From: Streptomyces tagetis
Lineage (GTDB): Bacteria > Actinomycetota > Actinomycetes > Streptomycetales > Streptomycetaceae
Length of the DNA stretch: 64,000 nucleotides
Assembly: GCF_018069565.1 (NCBI RefSeq)
Contig: NZ_JAGPNL010000006.1
Span: 310,001-374,000 of the forward strand
Direction of reading: 5' to 3'
The notes below the pieces were generated by a model, which saw nothing but the letters and a program-made list of their open reading frames with translations, made no database searches and was not told the origin of the DNA. A program made the position numbers and the translations under genes. Every line of letters begins with the position of its first letter. The first letter of the stretch is position 1. Positions 7,687 to 15,987 of this stretch are shown piece by piece.

Positions 7687-7968
7687 TCAGCCGCCGTAGC
7701 CGCCACCGGCGTGGCCGCCGTGACCGCCACCGTCGTTGACGCAGGTGTTGCCGAAGGCCGGGTTCAGCAGGCCGACCACGTCGATGGTGTTGCCGCACAG
7801 GTTGACCGGGATGTTGACCGGGACCTGGACGACGTTGCCCGACAGCACGCCCGGCGAGCCCACGGCCGCGCCCTGGGCGCCCGCGTCCGCCATGGCCAGG
7901 CCGGTGCCGCTGAGCACCACGGCGCCGGCACCGAGAGCGACACCGGCAGCCTTCGCGATGCGAGACAT
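7687..7968 (-). CDS. chpG: Short chaplin with a Gly/His-rich tail (ChpG-type)
   Basis: A 93-residue secreted chaplin. After a signal peptide ending AMA, the mature protein has the chaplin core SPGVLSGNVVQVPVNIPVN, Cys in LCGNT, NPAFGN and a second Cys in NTCVND. After the core comes an extra 14-residue tail, GGGHGGHAGGGYGG, absent from chpF. The ATG at 7968 has AAGGAG six nt upstream; an adjacent GTG is too close to that site. It converges on melC2 across a shared terminator. Position and sequence correspond to chpG of S. coelicolor. Chaplins form amyloid layers on aerial hyphae; the His-bearing tail might bind metal, which is inference. Confidence 0.92.
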   Translation of the reverse strand: MSRIAKAAGVALGAGAVVLSGTGLAMADAGAQGAAVGSPGVLSGNVVQVPVNIPVNLCGNTIDVVGLLNPAFGNTCVNDGGGHGGHAGGGYGG

Positions 7969-8028
7969 CACGTTCTCCTTCTGACTCGGGGGAGCGCGAC
8001 GGCAGGAACGCGCCGCCGCACTGCCGGT

Positions 8029-8056
8029 TCAACGCGCCAGGTCGAACACGGTCACG
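8029..8056 (-). promoter_or_regulatory. Candidate sigma-BldN promoter of chpG
   Basis: On the minus strand CGTGAC (8056-8051) and CGTTGA (8034-8029) are separated by exactly 16 bp, a close match to the remembered BldN pattern CGTAAC-N16-CGTTGA. It lies about 60 bp before the start codon. The same -10 and spacing occur upstream of chpF. Confidence 0.6.
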
Positions 8057-8240
8057 GGGGGAATGTGAGGATCACCCTTTTTGAACGACGGCGATGTGGT
8101 ACGGCCGGGCCGGCGACCGGTGGGGAGGGTGGGGCCGGTGAGGCCGTCGCGGGGCCGGTGGGGCCGTCGCTGGGCCGTGCGGGCGGGGGGTCAGGACAGC
8201 CGGGGGCCAGGGCAGCCGAGGGGTCAGGGCAGACGGGCGG

Positions 8241-9200
8241 TCACGGCAGGCGTCGTACCGGGGAGCCCGCCAGGTACGCCTGGATCGCCTCGACCGCCTG
8301 CCCGTAGTACGTGGCGTAGTTGGACCGCGAGACGTAGCCGAGGTGCGGGGTGGCCAGCAGGCGCGGCGCGGTGCGCATCGGGTGGTCCGCGGGCAGCGGC
8401 TCGATGTCGAACACGTCCACCCCGGCCCCGGCGATCCGGCCCTCGCGCACCGCGGCGAGCAGCGCCTCCTGGTCGACGATGGCGGCGCGGGAGGTGTTGA
8501 CGAGGTAGGCGGTCGGCTTGAGCAGGGCCAGTTCGGCGGGGCCGAGCAGACCGCGGGTGCGGTCCCCGAGCACGAGGTGGACGGAGACGAAGTCGGCGGT
8601 GGAGAGCAGCTCCTCCTTGGAGGCGGCGAGGCCGACGCCGATCTCGTCGGCGCGCTCCCGGGTGAGGTTCGCGCTCCAGGCGCTGACGCGCATGCCGAAG
8701 GCGAGGCCGACCCGGGCCACCTGGGCGCCGATCCGGCCGAGGCCCAGCAGCCCGAGCCGGCGGCCGTGGAGATCGGCGCCCACCGTCTGCTGCCAGGGCC
8801 CGCCGGTACGCAGGGCGGTGCTCTCCTCGACGATGCCGCGGGCCAGCCCGAGCAGCAGCGCCCAGGTCAGTTCGGCGGCGGGGGTGACGGCGGAGTCCGT
8901 GCCGCAGACGGTGACGCCGTGCGCCTCGGCGGCGGCGTAGTCGATGACGCCGTTGCGCATGCCGGAGGCGACGATCAGCCGCAGCCGCGGCAGACGGGCG
9001 ATCAGGGAGCCGGGGAACGCGACGCGTTCGCGCAGGGTGACCACGATGTCGACGTCCGCCAGCGCCTCGGCGAGGGCGTCCTCGTCGTCGAGGTGCCGGT
9101 CGTACGAGACGACCTCGACGGCCTCGGCCAGCGGCGACCAGTCGGCGCTCTCCCGGGCCACCCGCTGAAAGTCGTCGAGCACCGCACACCGCAGTCGCAC
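8241..9200 (-). CDS. D-2-hydroxyacid dehydrogenase family protein
   Basis: A 319-residue NAD(P)-dependent D-isomer-specific 2-hydroxyacid dehydrogenase. The Rossmann motif is GLLGLGRIGAQVA. The catalytic set is in place: Arg in NTSRAAIVD, Glu in AGVDVFDIEPLP and His in ATPHLGYVS. The N-terminal catalytic domain (VLDDFQRVARESADW) resembles the phosphoglycerate-dehydrogenase-like group rather than formate or lactate dehydrogenases. The GTG at 9200 has a GGAAGGA site about 8 nt away; a GTG at 9209 touches the same site and is too close. It stands alone on the minus strand. Substrate unknown; many streptomycete relatives are merely called phosphoglycerate dehydrogenase. Confidence 0.85.
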   Translation of the reverse strand: MRLRCAVLDDFQRVARESADWSPLAEAVEVVSYDRHLDDEDALAEALADVDIVVTLRERVAFPGSLIARLPRLRLIVASGMRNGVIDYAAAEAHGVTVCGTDSAVTPAAELTWALLLGLARGIVEESTALRTGGPWQQTVGADLHGRRLGLLGLGRIGAQVARVGLAFGMRVSAWSANLTRERADEIGVGLAASKEELLSTADFVSVHLVLGDRTRGLLGPAELALLKPTAYLVNTSRAAIVDQEALLAAVREGRIAGAGVDVFDIEPLPADHPMRTAPRLLATPHLGYVSRSNYATYYGQAVEAIQAYLAGSPVRRLP

Positions 9201-9330
9201 ACGGACCACTTCCTTCCGCCTCACGTCCGGCCGGCGCCCGGCGGGACCGCGCCCGCGGCCGGGCACCGGGAGGGGCGCACACTCTATCCCGTGGGCTCCG
9301 GCGCACCCCGGCGGTGGTCGGGTGCGCCCG

Positions 9331-10200
9331 CTAGGCGGCCTGCTGGGAGGCGGCGGCGTCGGGGCGCAGGTCGTCGAGGGTGAGGGGGCGGGCCGGCGGA
9401 TCGGGCAGGACGAGCCGGCGGGTCGGGCGCGGGCCGGGGGCGACGTGGAGCAGTTCGCCCGGCTCCAGGGGGCGCCAGCCCGGGTGGTCGTCCATGCGCT
9501 CGCTCGCCACGACGGCCGAGGGCCGGCCGGCCAGGTCCTCGGAGTGGACCCGCATCCGCCCCTCGCTGCCGCTGTGGTCGAGGTGCCGGTCGCCGTGGAG
9601 ACCGCCCGCCGGACGGTCGAGGACGTACAGCTCGTGGGTGTCCGGATAGCGCAGCGCCCACAGTTCGCCGGGGGTGACGAGGATCAGGTTGAGGGCGTAG
9701 ACGGGCAGGTGGGCGGCGATCCAGCGGGCGGCCCGGGTGAGGCCGGCGGTGACGTCGCCGCCGGCCTCGCGGGTCTCCCGGGTGACGAGGGCGAAGAACC
9801 GCTCCGAGTCGGTGTCGCCCCGGACCAGCGAGCGGTCGGCGCCGAGGTGGTCGTCGAGCGCGGCCAGGTCCTCGACGACCCCGTTGTGCGCGAAGAGCCG
9901 CCCCTCCTGCTCGAAGGGGTGGGTGTTGCGGGCCTCCAGCCCGCCGGTCGAGGCGAACCGTACGTGGGCGAGGAAGGTGGCCGACTCGACCTCCCGGGCG
10001 TCCTCGGCGAACGCGCGGTCCCGGAAGGCGGCGATGGGCGCCTTCTCGGTGCGCGGGGTGCCGTCCGCGGCGAAGTAGCCGAGGCCGGTGCCGTCGGGGT
10101 CGCGGTGGCTCTGCCGGGCGAGGCTGTCGGGGGCGTCCAGCAGCCAGAAGGTGGCGCGGGTGCGCCGGGGCGCGCTGCCGAGTCCGAACAGACGGCACAT
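9331..10200 (-). CDS. Class II glutamine amidotransferase (YafJ/EgtC-like)
   Basis: A 289-residue stand-alone Ntn-type glutamine amidotransferase domain. It starts MCRLFGLGS, so removal of the initiator Met exposes Cys2, the nucleophile that releases ammonia from glutamine. Other conserved parts are SHRDPDGTGLGYF, FLAHVRFASTGG with the glutamine-binding Arg, HPFEQEGRLFAHNGVVED and RGDTDSERFFALV. No synthetase domain is attached and no obvious partner gene lies nearby. EgtC (ergothioneine synthesis) is a family relative, but egtB/egtD neighbours are absent, so that role is not supported. The start at 10200 is fixed by the need for Cys2. Confidence 0.85.
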   Translation of the reverse strand: MCRLFGLGSAPRRTRATFWLLDAPDSLARQSHRDPDGTGLGYFAADGTPRTEKAPIAAFRDRAFAEDAREVESATFLAHVRFASTGGLEARNTHPFEQEGRLFAHNGVVEDLAALDDHLGADRSLVRGDTDSERFFALVTRETREAGGDVTAGLTRAARWIAAHLPVYALNLILVTPGELWALRYPDTHELYVLDRPAGGLHGDRHLDHSGSEGRMRVHSEDLAGRPSAVVASERMDDHPGWRPLEPGELLHVAPGPRPTRRLVLPDPPARPLTLDDLRPDAAASQQAA

Positions 10201-10591
10201 CGGTCCCTCCACGGGTCGTCGGGGCGTGCCACCGGGTGTCACCGGACATCACCGGGTGCCACCGGGTGCAGGGGGGCGCGGACCCGGTCGCGGGGCGCCG
10301 GTCCGGCGGCGGTCCCCGGGTTCCCCGGGGCGGGGGCGCGAACCGGGGGCGGGGGCTCGGGGGTCTGGGGCCAGGCGGGGGTGGGGCCTGGGGGGTCGGG
10401 GGCCAACCGGCGGGCCGGTGGGCGGGGGCCTGGGGGCACCGGCGTACTCGGCGGAGTCGGGGCCGGTGCGGGGCCCGAGGCACGACCGGTGGGGCTGCCT
10501 GCCCCGGGATACCGGCCTCCTCAGGGCTGGGGCCCGTCCGGTGGGAAGCCCTGGGCACGACCGGTGGGGCTTCCCCGCGATACCGGCCTCC
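10201..10591. other. Repeat-rich intergenic region
   Basis: About 390 bp between two minus-strand genes, without a credible gene. Near 10230-10262 the motif CACCGGGTG or close variants recurs four times. The rest is G-rich, and two tandem copies of a 61-65-bp unit occupy 10481-10616 (listed separately). Confidence 0.6.
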
Positions 10592-10616
10592 TCAGGGCCG
10601 GGGCCCGTCCGGTGGG
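10481..10616. repeat. Tandem duplication spanning the 3' end of the PucR gene
   Basis: Two copies (10481-10545 and 10556-10616), about 90% alike, start 75 bp apart with CACGACCGGTGGGGCT and end CCGTCCGGTGGG. The right copy contains the last codons and stop of the PucR-type gene, so the left copy is a duplicated gene end. GGGAAGCCC (10543-10551) and GGGCTTCCC (10567-10575) across the joint could form a terminator hairpin. Confidence 0.8.
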
Positions 10617-12217
10617 GGCGCCTCGCCCAGCGCCAGGAGCTGGAGCCGCAGCGCCAGCCGCATGCGCGGGGAGGTGAGGTCGAGCGAGGCGGTCTCCTCC
10701 AGCTTGCGCAGCCGGTAGCGGAGCGTGTTGGCGTGGACGCGCAGGTGCCGGGCGGCGGCCTGCGGATCGCCGTAGTGGTCGATCCAGGCGGCGAGGGTGG
10801 TGACGTACGGCGTGCCGTGCTCCTCGTCGTGGGCGCGGAGCGCGGCGAGCGGGCCGCCGAGCCGCCAGGTGTCGTTCCCGACGGCCGCCTGGGCGCGCTC
10901 CACCACGACGGCGTCCCAGACCTCCTCCATCAGCACGATCCCCGCGCCGGGCGGGAGGGACAGCCGCCCGGCGCCGACCAGCCGGTGCAGTTCGGCGGCC
11001 TCCGCGAGGGAGCGCGGCAGTTCCTCGGGGGAGTGGGCGGGCCGGCCGGCCACGGCGTACAGACCGGCCTCGTGCGACCGGGTCTCGGCGAGCACGTGCC
11101 GCAGCCAGTCGACGCCGCCCGCCTCGGCCCGGCCCCCGGCGCCCCGCCGCCCGCCCCGCCCCGCGTCGGCGACCACGCCGCACAGCAGCCCGTCGAGGTC
11201 GGCCAGGAGCGGCTGGTGCCAGCCGAAGCGGTGGGCGACCGACTCCCACAGGTCCAGTTGCCGGCGTACGTCGTCCGTGCCGCGCGGCGACGCGCCGAAG
11301 GCCACCACCCGCAGGGGCCCCTCGGGCAGCGTGATGGTGCCGCCCGGACCCCCGTCGGGGACGGAGCCCTCGCGCAGGGCGGCCCGCAACTGCCCGGCCG
11401 ACACCCGCCGCGCGATACCGGCCTCGGCGCGCAGCCGCAGCAGGTGCAGGGCGAGGACGGGGGCGACGGCGCTCAGCTCGCGGATGCGGTCCTCGGGGAC
11501 CGGCGACTTCACCACGGCCCAGATCGAGCCGAGCCACTCGCCGCCCGCCCGCACCGGGATGATCAGCCGGGGCAGGATGCCGTCCGGGCCGGCCGGGGTC
11601 CAGATGGGGTCGCTGGAGCGGGCCAGCCGGCGGAAGACACCGGTGGCCCGGAAGTGGGTCAGCGTCTCGGCGGGGACACGGCGGCCCACGATGGTGGAGA
11701 CCCGCGCCGGGTCGGTGCTGTCCTGCCGGGCCGAGTAGGCGAGGACCCGGGACTGCGCGTCCTCCACCGTCACGGGCGCGTCGATGATCTCGGCCGCGGC
11801 GTCGGCCAGGGCGAACAGGTCGCTGTGGGCGCCGGGGGTGCCGAGCGCGCCGGCGGCGGGCGCGGAGGCCCGGTCGATGACCCCCCGGAGCAGCCAGACG
11901 ACGTGCGCCCAGGAGGTGTGCGGGCGCAGTTCGACGAGGGCGGGGCCGCCCAGGGCGCGTACGGCGCGGGTGACCTGCGGGTCCCGGGCGACCGGCCCCT
12001 TGAGGACGAGACCGGCGGCGGGCGCGGTCCGCTCCAGCAGGGCGAGGGCGCCGGCCCGGTCGGCGACGCCGACCCCGAGGACGAGTTCCCCGGGCTGGCC
12101 GGTGGTGTCGCCGGGTTCGGCGAGGGCGACGTCGTGCACGCCGGCGTTGCCCGCCGCGACGACCGTCCGCAGCAGGCCGGCGCCGAGCGCGTCCACCAGG
12201 TCGGTCACGGTGATCAC
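10592..12217 (-). CDS. PucR-family transcriptional regulator
   Basis: A 541-residue regulator. It has an N-terminal PucR purine-catabolism-type domain (about 1-130), a GAF-like middle (about 140-270, EIIDAPVTVEDAQSRVLAYS), a GGDEF-like central part and a C-terminal PucR helix-turn-helix (about 475-525, YGDPQAAARHLRVHANTLRY followed by RLRKLEE). Such proteins activate catabolic genes in response to small molecules such as purines, proline or D-amino acids. It is divergent from the FAD amino-acid dehydrogenase across 202 bp, so that gene is the natural target. The GTG at 12217 has GGGAGG 7 nt upstream. Confidence 0.9.
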   Translation of the reverse strand: MITVTDLVDALGAGLLRTVVAAGNAGVHDVALAEPGDTTGQPGELVLGVGVADRAGALALLERTAPAAGLVLKGPVARDPQVTRAVRALGGPALVELRPHTSWAHVVWLLRGVIDRASAPAAGALGTPGAHSDLFALADAAAEIIDAPVTVEDAQSRVLAYSARQDSTDPARVSTIVGRRVPAETLTHFRATGVFRRLARSSDPIWTPAGPDGILPRLIIPVRAGGEWLGSIWAVVKSPVPEDRIRELSAVAPVLALHLLRLRAEAGIARRVSAGQLRAALREGSVPDGGPGGTITLPEGPLRVVAFGASPRGTDDVRRQLDLWESVAHRFGWHQPLLADLDGLLCGVVADAGRGGRRGAGGRAEAGGVDWLRHVLAETRSHEAGLYAVAGRPAHSPEELPRSLAEAAELHRLVGAGRLSLPPGAGIVLMEEVWDAVVVERAQAAVGNDTWRLGGPLAALRAHDEEHGTPYVTTLAAWIDHYGDPQAAARHLRVHANTLRYRLRKLEETASLDLTSPRMRLALRLQLLALGEAPPPDGPRP

Positions 12218-12287
12218 GGCCGGCCTCCCGGGGCGCGGCGGGCGGTGCGGGTGCTCATGTGTCCAGGGTCCCTGTACTCATGAGCCC

Positions 12288-12359
12288 ATTGTCTCTCCTG
12301 TGCATGGTCGCGTCCCCACCATCATCAGTGCGCTGATTGTCCGTACGGCACAAAGACAA
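12288..12359. promoter_or_regulatory. Possible operator between pucR-type gene and amino-acid dehydrogenase
   Basis: ATTGTC occurs at 12288-12293 and 12336-12341, and the latter pairs with GACAA at 12355-12359 (TTGTC-N13-GACAA). A separate palindrome CTCATGAG sits at 12277-12284. These lie in the divergent promoter region and are candidate regulator sites. Confidence 0.4.
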
Positions 12360-12419
12360 CGCCGCCGGGCGGCCTCACCATCGTCGGAGGCATCACCGCC
12401 CTGGATGAAGAGGTTCCGC

Positions 12420-13688
12420 ATGGCTGCCCACCCCCACTCGCCCACCTCCGCCCCGAGCCGCGTCGCCATCGTCGGCGCGGGCATGGTCGGCCTCTCCACC
12501 GCCTGGTTCCTCCAGGAGCGTGGCGTCGAGGTCACCGTCTACGACCGCGACGGGGTCGCCGCCGGGTCGTCGTGGGGCAACGCCGGCTGGCTCACCCCCG
12601 GCCTCGCCACGCCGCTGCCCGAGCCCGCCGTCCTCACCTACGGGGTGCGGGCCGTGCTGAGCCCGTCCTCCCCGGTGTACGTCCCGCCGAGCGCCGACCC
12701 GAAGCTGCTGCGCTTCCTCGCCGGGTTCGCCCGCCACAGCACCGCGCTCCAGTGGCTGCGGTCGATGCGCTCGCTGGTCCCCATCAACAGCCTGGCGCTG
12801 CCCAGCTTCGACCTCCTCGCCGAGGGCGGCGTCGAGGCCCCCACCCTGGACGCGAAGTCCTTCCTCGCGGCCTACCGCACGCCCACCGAGCGCCGGGTGC
12901 TGCTGGAGGAGCTGGAGCAGATCCACGCCGCCGGCCAGTCCATGGAGTTCGACGTCCTCGACGGTGACGAGGCCCGGGGCATCGAGCCGTCCCTGTCCGA
13001 CGAGATCGGCGCCGCCATCCGGCTGCACGGCCAGCGCTACATCGACCCGGGCGCGTACGTGCACTCCCTGGCCGACGCGGTCCGCGCCCGCGGCGGTGTG
13101 ATCAAGGAGGGCACGGAGATCACCGACGTACGGGACACCGGCACCGGTGTCGTGGTCGTCACCGCCGGCGCGGGCGGCGAGCGGCACGACGCCGTGGTCG
13201 TGGCGACGGGCGCCTGGCTCGGCCGCCTGTCCCGCAAGTTCGGCGTCCGCGCCCTGGTGCAGGCGGGCCGCGGCTACAGCTTCAGCGTCCCGGTCGAGAA
13301 CGTGCCCTCGGGCCCGGTCTACTTCCCCGCCCAGCGCGTCGCCTGCACGCCCCTCGGGGACCGGCTGCGCGTCGCCGGGATGATGGAGTTCCGCAAGCCG
13401 GAGGCGGCCCTGGACCGGCGCCGGGTGCACGCCATCGCCGAGGCCGCCCGCCCGCTGCTGCGCGGCGCCGACCTCGACGCCCGGCAGGACGAGTGGGTCG
13501 GCTCCCGCCCGTGCACCACCGACGGCCTGCCGCTGATCGGCGCCACCCGTTCCCCGCGGGTCTACGCGGCCGGCGGTCACGGCATGTGGGGCGTCACCCT
13601 CGGCCCCGCCACCGGCAGCCTGCTCGCCGAGACCATCACGACGGGCCGCCGCCCGGCGGAGCTGTCCCCCTTCGACCCGCTGCGCTGA
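12420..13688 (+). CDS. FAD-dependent D-amino-acid dehydrogenase/oxidase (DadA family)
   Basis: A 422-residue DAO-family flavoprotein that would deaminate a D-amino acid or glycine-like substrate to the 2-oxo acid. The N-terminal dinucleotide fold reads VAIVGAGMVGLSTAWFLQERG. Other DadA-like segments are AGSSWGNAGWLTPGLATPLP, DPGAYVHSLADAVRARGG, VVVATGAWLGRLSRKFG and the C-terminal AAGGHGMWGVTLGPATGSLL. The start at 12420 has AAGAGG 7 nt upstream; an ATG at 12405 is possible but its GGAGG is 14 nt away. It is divergent from the PucR-type regulator and followed by a strong hairpin. Electron acceptor and exact substrate are unknown. Confidence 0.9.
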   Translation: MAAHPHSPTSAPSRVAIVGAGMVGLSTAWFLQERGVEVTVYDRDGVAAGSSWGNAGWLTPGLATPLPEPAVLTYGVRAVLSPSSPVYVPPSADPKLLRFLAGFARHSTALQWLRSMRSLVPINSLALPSFDLLAEGGVEAPTLDAKSFLAAYRTPTERRVLLEELEQIHAAGQSMEFDVLDGDEARGIEPSLSDEIGAAIRLHGQRYIDPGAYVHSLADAVRARGGVIKEGTEITDVRDTGTGVVVVTAGAGGERHDAVVVATGAWLGRLSRKFGVRALVQAGRGYSFSVPVENVPSGPVYFPAQRVACTPLGDRLRVAGMMEFRKPEAALDRRRVHAIAEAARPLLRGADLDARQDEWVGSRPCTTDGLPLIGATRSPRVYAAGGHGMWGVTLGPATGSLLAETITTGRRPAELSPFDPLR

Positions 13689-13703
13689 CCGCACCCCGCT
13701 GCC

Positions 13704-13748
13704 GAGCCCCCGGTGACCACCCCTTCCGCCCCTGGTCACCGGGGGCTC
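13704..13748 (+). terminator. Terminator after the amino-acid dehydrogenase
   Basis: A perfect 16-bp stem, GAGCCCCCGGTGACCA (13704-13719) with TGGTCACCGGGGGCTC (13733-13748), loop of 13 nt, 16 bp after the stop codon. Confidence 0.8.
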
Positions 13749-13948
13749 CGGCGTCGCCGGACCGGGTCCCCGCCGGGGCCGGGGAGGCCGGGGACGGCTG
13801 AAAACACCCTGTTCCGCACGCGGCGAAGCCCGCCGCCCGGGAACGGACGAACGCCCCCTGTTCCCGCCACACGGAAAAGCCCCCGCCCGCGCCGAAGCGC
13901 TTGGTCTCACGGCGATCCGTATCGGGCCGTATCGGGCCCTAAAGAAAA

Positions 13949-13972
13949 ATGACCAGCGTTTCCGCTGGTCAT
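13949..13972 (-). terminator. Rho-independent terminator of tRNA-Arg
   Basis: On the minus strand a 10-bp stem ATGACCAGCG/CGCTGGTCAT with a GAAA loop is followed by a U-rich tract (opposite 13941-13948). It lies 10 nt beyond the 3' end of the tRNA gene. Confidence 0.9.
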
Positions 13973-13982
13973 ATGAGTTTTG

Positions 13983-14055
13983 CGCCCCCGGCAGGACTCG
14001 AACCTGCGGCCAAGCGCTTAGAAGGCGCCTGCTCTATCCACTGAGCTACGGGGGC
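13983..14055 (-). tRNA. tRNA-Arg (anticodon UCU)
   Basis: A 73-nt tRNA gene on the minus strand. The acceptor stem is GCCCCCG/CGGGGGC with discriminator G, the D arm GCTC...GAGC, the anticodon stem GGCGC/GCGCT around loop CTTCTAA (anticodon TCT at loop positions 3-5), and the T arm GCAGG-TTCGAGT-CCTGC. CCA is not encoded. It reads AGA codons, which are rare in this genome. Upstream (14114-14144) an inverted repeat GGACAAGGA/TCCTTGTCC lies where a promoter operator could be. Confidence 0.97.
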
Positions 14056-14376
14056 CTGGAAGGGCCGTCGGTGCCGTGGTGCCCTGGTGGGGGCCGGTCC
14101 GTGACGACGCCGGGGACAAGGATAGGGCTCCCGGCTCCTTGTCCCTGTTGCTTCGCCTCCGTGGCTCGATGTGGAGGTTCGGTGAAGCGGTCCTGATAAT
14201 CGCAGGCAGGTACGAATCGTGCACCGCTTTTACCCTCTCGCGCATCGGGTGTTGTCCACTCGTTATGCCTGGACTGTCCTCCTGTACCAGTTGTCCCATA
14301 CGTCCCTTGAGTCCGGTCGGCGCGCAGGCATGCGCATATGCTTCAGAATTCCCCTAAAATTGGGCATTCTTCCCAT
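14056..14376. other. Divergent region between tRNA-Arg and dynA
   Basis: About 320 bp without a gene and with lower G+C than its surroundings. It holds the inverted repeat at 14114-14144, a DnaA-box-like TTGTCCACT (14252-14260, one mismatch to TTGTCCACA) and a -10-like TAAAAT (14355-14360) just before dynA. Confidence 0.6.
14355..14360 (+). promoter_or_regulatory. Candidate -10 element of dynA
   Basis: TAAAAT lies 17-20 nt before two adjacent GTG codons (14377, 14380). No clear -35 is seen at the usual distance. It supports a short-leader or leaderless transcript and a start downstream of the ATG at 14338. Confidence 0.4.
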
Positions 14377-15984
14377 GTGGTGACCTTGGACGTACGGCCT
14401 CAGTTGATCGACGCACTCTCCGCCCTGCGCGACCGTGTGGCGGCCGCACGCTTCCCGCTGCCCCTGCCGGGCGCGCCACGCGCGCGTGCCAACCGCGACG
14501 AACTGCTCGCCCAGCTCGACGACTACCTCGTCCCCCGTCTGAGGGACCCCGAGGCGCCGCTGCTCGTCGTGGTGGGCGGCTCCACCGGCGCCGGAAAGTC
14601 CACCCTGGTGAACTCGCTCGTCGGGCGCCGGGTCAGCGAGGCCGGTGTCCTGCGGCCCACGACGCGCACCCCGGTCCTGGTCTGCCATCCGGAGGACCAC
14701 CACTGGTTCAGCGGCATGCGGGTGCTGCCCGACCTCACGCGCGTGTGGGCGCCCCGGCGGGACACCGACGACGACCTGCTCCTGCCCGGCGAGGACCCCG
14801 AACGCGTCCTGCGCGTCGAGACCGCCGACACCCTCCCGCCCGGCCTCGCCCTCCTCGACGCGCCCGACGTCGACTCCCTGGTCGCCGGCAACCGCGTCCT
14901 GGCCGCCGAGCTGATCTGCGCCGCCGACATCTGGGTGATGGTCACCACCGCCGCCCGCTACGCCGACGCCGTCCCCTGGCACCTGCTGCGCACCGCCAAG
15001 GAGTACGACGCCACCCTCGTCACCGTGCTCGACCGGGTGCCCCACCAGGTGGTGGGCGAGGTGTCCCGGCAGTACGCGGCACTGCTGACCAAGGCCGGGC
15101 TCGGCGAGGTGCCCCGCTTCACCGTGCCGGAGCTGCCCGAGTCGGCGTGGGGCGGCGGACTGCTGCCGGCCTCCGCCGTGGCACCGCTGCGCGACTGGCT
15201 CGTCCACCGGGCGCACGACCTCGACGCCCGGCACGGCGCCATGGCCCGTACCGCCCACGGCATCCTCGACTCCCTCAAGGCCCGGATGCCCGAACTGGCG
15301 GGCGCCGCCGCCGCGCAGTACGCCGCCGCGCTGCGGCTCACCACGGCAGTGGAGGGCGCGTACGACGATGAGCACGCGCGCGTGCGGGGCCGCCTCCAGG
15401 CGGGGGCCGTCCTCGCCGGGGACGCGCTCAAGCGGTGGCGGGCCTTCCCCCTCGACTGCGCCCCCGCGGAGCTGCTCGACTCCCTCGTCGAGAGCCTGAG
15501 CACGCTCCTGCTGTGCGCCGTCACCACCGCCGACGAGCGCGTGCGCCGGGCCTGGCGCCGCGAACCCGCCGCCCACGCCCCCGAACTGGCCGGCCGCGAC
15601 CCCGCGCCGGACACCGCCGAACACCGCATCGGCATGGCCGTACGGCGCTGGCGGCGCGAGCTGGAGGAGTACGCCGAGGAGGAGGTGGGCGAGCTGGACC
15701 GGAACACGGCACCCGACCCGGAGACCGTCGCCGCCCTCGTCGCCACCGTGCTGCTGGGCGGGCGCCGGGCGCGCAGCGCGGGGGAGCGGCTCGCCGAGCG
15801 GATCGGCGCCCACGGGGCGCTGCGCCTGCGCGACCGGGGCGGACGGCTGCTCACCGAGTGCGTGGACCGGGTCGTCCAGGACGAACGCGAACTGCGCCTG
15901 GCCCCGCTCGACGCGCTGGAGGTCCACCCCGAGCCGCAGGCAGAGCTGATCGCCGCGCTGTCCGTACTGCAGAAGGAGAGGTGA
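14377..15984 (+). CDS. dynA: Dynamin-like GTPase DynA (sporulation septation)
   Basis: A 535-residue GTPase with a P-loop GGSTGAGKST (about 67-76), a switch threonine in RPTTRTPVL, a G3-like LLDAPDVDSLV and long helical stretches after the G domain. It has no transmembrane segment. From published work on Streptomyces, DynA and DynB form a complex that stabilises FtsZ ladders at sporulation septa; the tandem order and link to ssbB fit that locus. An ATG at 14338 would add 13 residues, but that stretch has A/T-ending codons unlike the rest and covers a -10-like TAAAAT, so a GTG at 14377 or 14380 is preferred. The dynB start lies 3 nt after the stop. Confidence 0.85.
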   Translation: MVTLDVRPQLIDALSALRDRVAAARFPLPLPGAPRARANRDELLAQLDDYLVPRLRDPEAPLLVVVGGSTGAGKSTLVNSLVGRRVSEAGVLRPTTRTPVLVCHPEDHHWFSGMRVLPDLTRVWAPRRDTDDDLLLPGEDPERVLRVETADTLPPGLALLDAPDVDSLVAGNRVLAAELICAADIWVMVTTAARYADAVPWHLLRTAKEYDATLVTVLDRVPHQVVGEVSRQYAALLTKAGLGEVPRFTVPELPESAWGGGLLPASAVAPLRDWLVHRAHDLDARHGAMARTAHGILDSLKARMPELAGAAAAQYAAALRLTTAVEGAYDDEHARVRGRLQAGAVLAGDALKRWRAFPLDCAPAELLDSLVESLSTLLLCAVTTADERVRRAWRREPAAHAPELAGRDPAPDTAEHRIGMAVRRWRRELEEYAEEEVGELDRNTAPDPETVAALVATVLLGGRRARSAGERLAERIGAHGALRLRDRGGRLLTECVDRVVQDERELRLAPLDALEVHPEPQAELIAALSVLQKER

Positions 15985-15987
15985 CCG

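Noticed and set aside
14338..14376. Upstream ATG giving dynA 13 more residues
   Set aside because: Codons end mostly in A/T and cover a TAAAAT -10-like element, unlike coding sequence here.
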